Notes under the pieces: model-generated
Database searches by the model: none
What the model saw: the letters and a program-made list of their open reading frames with translations, nothing else
Told to the model about the DNA's origin: nothing
Position numbers and translations under genes: made by a program
Shown: one piece after another, positions 48,480-49,843 of the stretch
Position numbering within the stretch: the stretch's first letter is position 1
Layout: the number at the start of each line of letters is the position of its first letter
IMG/VR virus record: IMGVR_UViG_3300005663_000065
Location: 1-49,843 of that record
Strand: one strand, 5' to 3'
Origin: a virus
Length of the DNA stretch: 49,843 nucleotides

Positions 48480-48961
48480 GAATACCTCACCAACTCCGTA
48501 TTATTCGCCAGTCTCGATGGGTGCCTTGGGAACCCGCCATTTGTCAAGCCGAAGCAAAAGGCATTCTTGCGCTCTTGCCCAATCAACCTAAACACTTCCA
48601 AATCACGTCCCATGAAAGCCCCGTGAATACCCCAAGCCACAACGATCACATCACACCGCCGAATGGCCTCGAGCAAGTATCGATCATTGTCAGGGCCAAC
48701 AGGATCACTGGCCGCCCTCATGATCTTGGGGTCAGTGGCTCGGAATGCGTTAAGGTTAGCCATTTCCAGCACGCCATAGCCTTCGCGTCGGGCGAAGTTG
48801 CAACACCGAGTCACGGTGTTATCGCTTCGGTCTTCGTCGGCCTTCGATGGATTGACGCCGATGCACAACATGCGCCCTGGTTGATTCGACACCCGACGCG
48901 CCCAGTTATAGCGGTACACTCGATCCTCTGAGAATATGCAAGCCGCGATTGGTTCAGTCAT
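48476..48961 (-). CDS. DUF1643 family protein
   Basis: 161 residues. YRYNWARRVSNQPGRMLCIG, NPSKADEDRSDNTVTRCCNF, GYGVLEMANLNAFRATDPK and a C-terminal NNTELVRY-type ending give the DUF1643 pattern. The family is common in phages and bacteria near DNA-modification or sugar genes, with no assigned activity. Confidence 0.8.
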   Translation of the reverse strand: MTEPIAACIFSEDRVYRYNWARRVSNQPGRMLCIGVNPSKADEDRSDNTVTRCCNFARREGYGVLEMANLNAFRATDPKIMRAASDPVGPDNDRYLLEAIRRCDVIVVAWGIHGAFMGRDLEVFRLIGQERKNAFCFGLTNGGFPRHPSRLANNTELVRYS

Positions 48962-48964
48962 GAT

Positions 48965-49138
48965 TCAATCTTGCACCCATTTGCCATGAAGGTAATCACT
49001 CAACCTATTCGCCCATCTTGGATGCGGGCCAACAGCCCAAAGCATTGGCCTTTCAGACCAACCATAAGCCCAGCCAAAGTAGGCTGCCTTCCAAAATCGT
49101 CGTCTCAGTCGCTCTATGATCTCAGTGCTCATGGACAT
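48965..49138 (-). CDS. Small basic hypothetical protein
   Basis: 57 residues from ATG 49138 (AAAAGGGG upstream), rich in Arg and Trp (RLRRRFWKAAYFGWAYGWSE). It overlaps the preceding gene by 17 bases. Unknown function; the length and amphipathic character would also suit a membrane-active peptide. Confidence 0.5.
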   Translation of the reverse strand: MSMSTEIIERLRRRFWKAAYFGWAYGWSERPMLWAVGPHPRWANRLSDYLHGKWVQD

Positions 49139-49352
49139 CTTGACCCCTTTTCTCGACGGTCGCGAGTGCAACCCGAAGCATCATGGCGATTTCATCGTTG
49201 CTCATTTCAGCCACTGAGATCACAGATATCTTACCTTTCTCCTGGTCGTGGCCAATGCCCACCACCAGCACTGGCGTGTGATGTTTGTGGATCAGGTTCG
49301 TGGTCCATTGCCTCATCAAACCTTTGGTAATGGCCCTGACTCCCGTTGCCAT
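49122..49352 (-). CDS. Small hypothetical protein
   Basis: 76 residues, alpha/beta (TPVLVVGIGHDQEKGKISVI), AAAGGAATTT upstream. It overlaps the next upstream gene by 37 bases. No recognised family. Confidence 0.55.
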   Translation of the reverse strand: MATGVRAITKGLMRQWTTNLIHKHHTPVLVVGIGHDQEKGKISVISVAEMSNDEIAMMLRVALATVEKRGQDVHEH

Positions 49353-49531
49353 AAATTCCTTTCTTCATCCTTGATGAAATCTCGCAATCTATATAGATCA
49401 TCCTCGTCAGCTTTCCGAAATGAAACCCATTGATTTTCAGCACCTTTGATGAACAACCAAGGAACGCCATGCCATTCACGAAGTAGCATATCGCCCTGGT
49501 GTAGATCGTAGAATTCAACATCATCCATCAC
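49316..49531 (-). CDS. Small hypothetical protein
   Basis: 71 residues, acidic. DLHQGDMLLREWHGVPWLFI then a highly charged helix DEDDLYRLRDFIKDEER. ATGA overlap with the glycosyltransferase stop at 49528. Confidence 0.6.
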   Translation of the reverse strand: MMDDVEFYDLHQGDMLLREWHGVPWLFIKGAENQWVSFRKADEDDLYRLRDFIKDEERNLWQRESGPLPKV

Positions 49532-49843
49532 GTCCGTTCCTTTTCCATCTCATCGAAGAGGTCAGCCGCTTGTTCACCCGTCAGGCCACCCGTCTCCATC
49601 TGCCACTTGAACGAGTGGCTATCCCCAAGATGCGAAAACGTTTGCTCCGTGTTCAACCAGGCGGGCCACACGATATCCGGCCCCGGCGTGCTGTTGAACT
49701 TGTTGCAATAGGCCAACTCTGTTTGACCAGGCATCAGGCCCTTTTTATATTGGCCATAATGAGAATGAAAGCGCCGATGCCGTAAGGCCGCGTTGCCGCT
49801 GAACACGTAGGTGTTTGAATCCTTTTCGAGACGCCACCAGAGC
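49528..49843 (-). CDS. Family 2 glycosyltransferase, C-terminal part (continues from position 1)
   Basis: The frame is open to the window edge and encodes LWWRLEKDSNTYVFSGNAAL, RHRRFHSHYGQYKKG and a tail AADLFDEMEKERT. Read as a continuation of the minus-strand frame ending at base 1, it completes a 248-residue GT2 enzyme. The histidine/arginine-rich acceptor region and GQTELAYCNKF are what follows the DxD half in such enzymes. Treated alone it would be a truncated gene with an internal GTG start, which is less likely. Confidence 0.75.
   Translation of the reverse strand, partial: LWWRLEKDSNTYVFSGNAALRHRRFHSHYGQYKKGLMPGQTELAYCNKFNSTPGPDIVWPAWLNTEQTFSHLGDSHSFKWQMETGGLTGEQAADLFDEMEKERT

Noticed and set aside
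49528-49806. A free-standing 92-codon gene starting at GTG 49806
   Set aside because: The frame is open to the window edge and joins in frame to the glycosyltransferase at position 1, which makes one normal-length enzyme.

Overview
The window looks like the complete genome of a tailed double-stranded DNA phage with a siphovirus-like, long non-contractile tail. It carries terminase, a portal fused to a MuF domain, capsid protease and capsid, tail tube, tail chaperones, tape measure, a distal-tail (Dit)-like protein and a ReqiPepy6 Gp37-like tail protein. It has no ribosomal, tRNA or housekeeping genes. The two ends join in frame through one glycosyltransferase gene (minus-strand codons run from position 1 straight into 49843). 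The 49,843 bases are therefore most simply a circularly permuted or circularised genome cut inside that gene. The host cannot be named. Base composition is moderate and Shine-Dalgarno sites are strong (AAGGAG/GGAGG type). Thymidylate synthase is the flavin-dependent ThyX type.

Layout. Most genes are on the minus strand. (1) 27758 down to about 17303 is a replication/nucleic-acid operon behind a TTGACG-N17-TATGAT promoter: zinc ribbon, OB-like protein, replication initiator with an internal iteron origin, HNH nuclease, DarG-like macro domain, RuvC, DUF5131, LexA-like DNA-binding protein, ASCH protein, terminase subunits and a DNA cytosine methyltransferase. (2) A terminator (17205-17239) followed at once by a TTGACA-N17-TATCCT promoter starts the head operon: portal-MuF, virion proteins, protease, capsid. 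It ends at a bidirectional terminator at 8113-8142. (3) From 7426 down through position 1 and on from 49843 to 32721 runs one long leftward unit. It begins with an island of carbohydrate genes (4,6-dehydratase, RmlD-like reductase, several glycosyltransferases, a kinase-methyltransferase fusion, a SAM methyltransferase) and continues into connector and tail genes. (4) Two plus-strand blocks (7672-8102 and 27824-32712) carry thyX and many small, often zinc-ribbon, proteins of the kind usually expressed early.

How it fits together. Host polymerase would recognise the sigma70-like minus-strand promoters. The plus-strand small genes are preceded by three copies of an unusual control element: CACACC-like boxes repeated every 11 bp, then an extended -10. 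A lambda-O-like initiator carrying its own origin, RuvC and terminase handle DNA. The macro domain and the DNA methyltransferase are plausible counter-defence factors. The sugar genes sit between the head and tail modules on the late strand. Together with beta-propeller domains fused to the tail tube and Dit-like proteins, they suggest a virion, or an infected cell surface, with heavily remodelled glycans. No integrase, DNA polymerase, helicase or endolysin was recognised.
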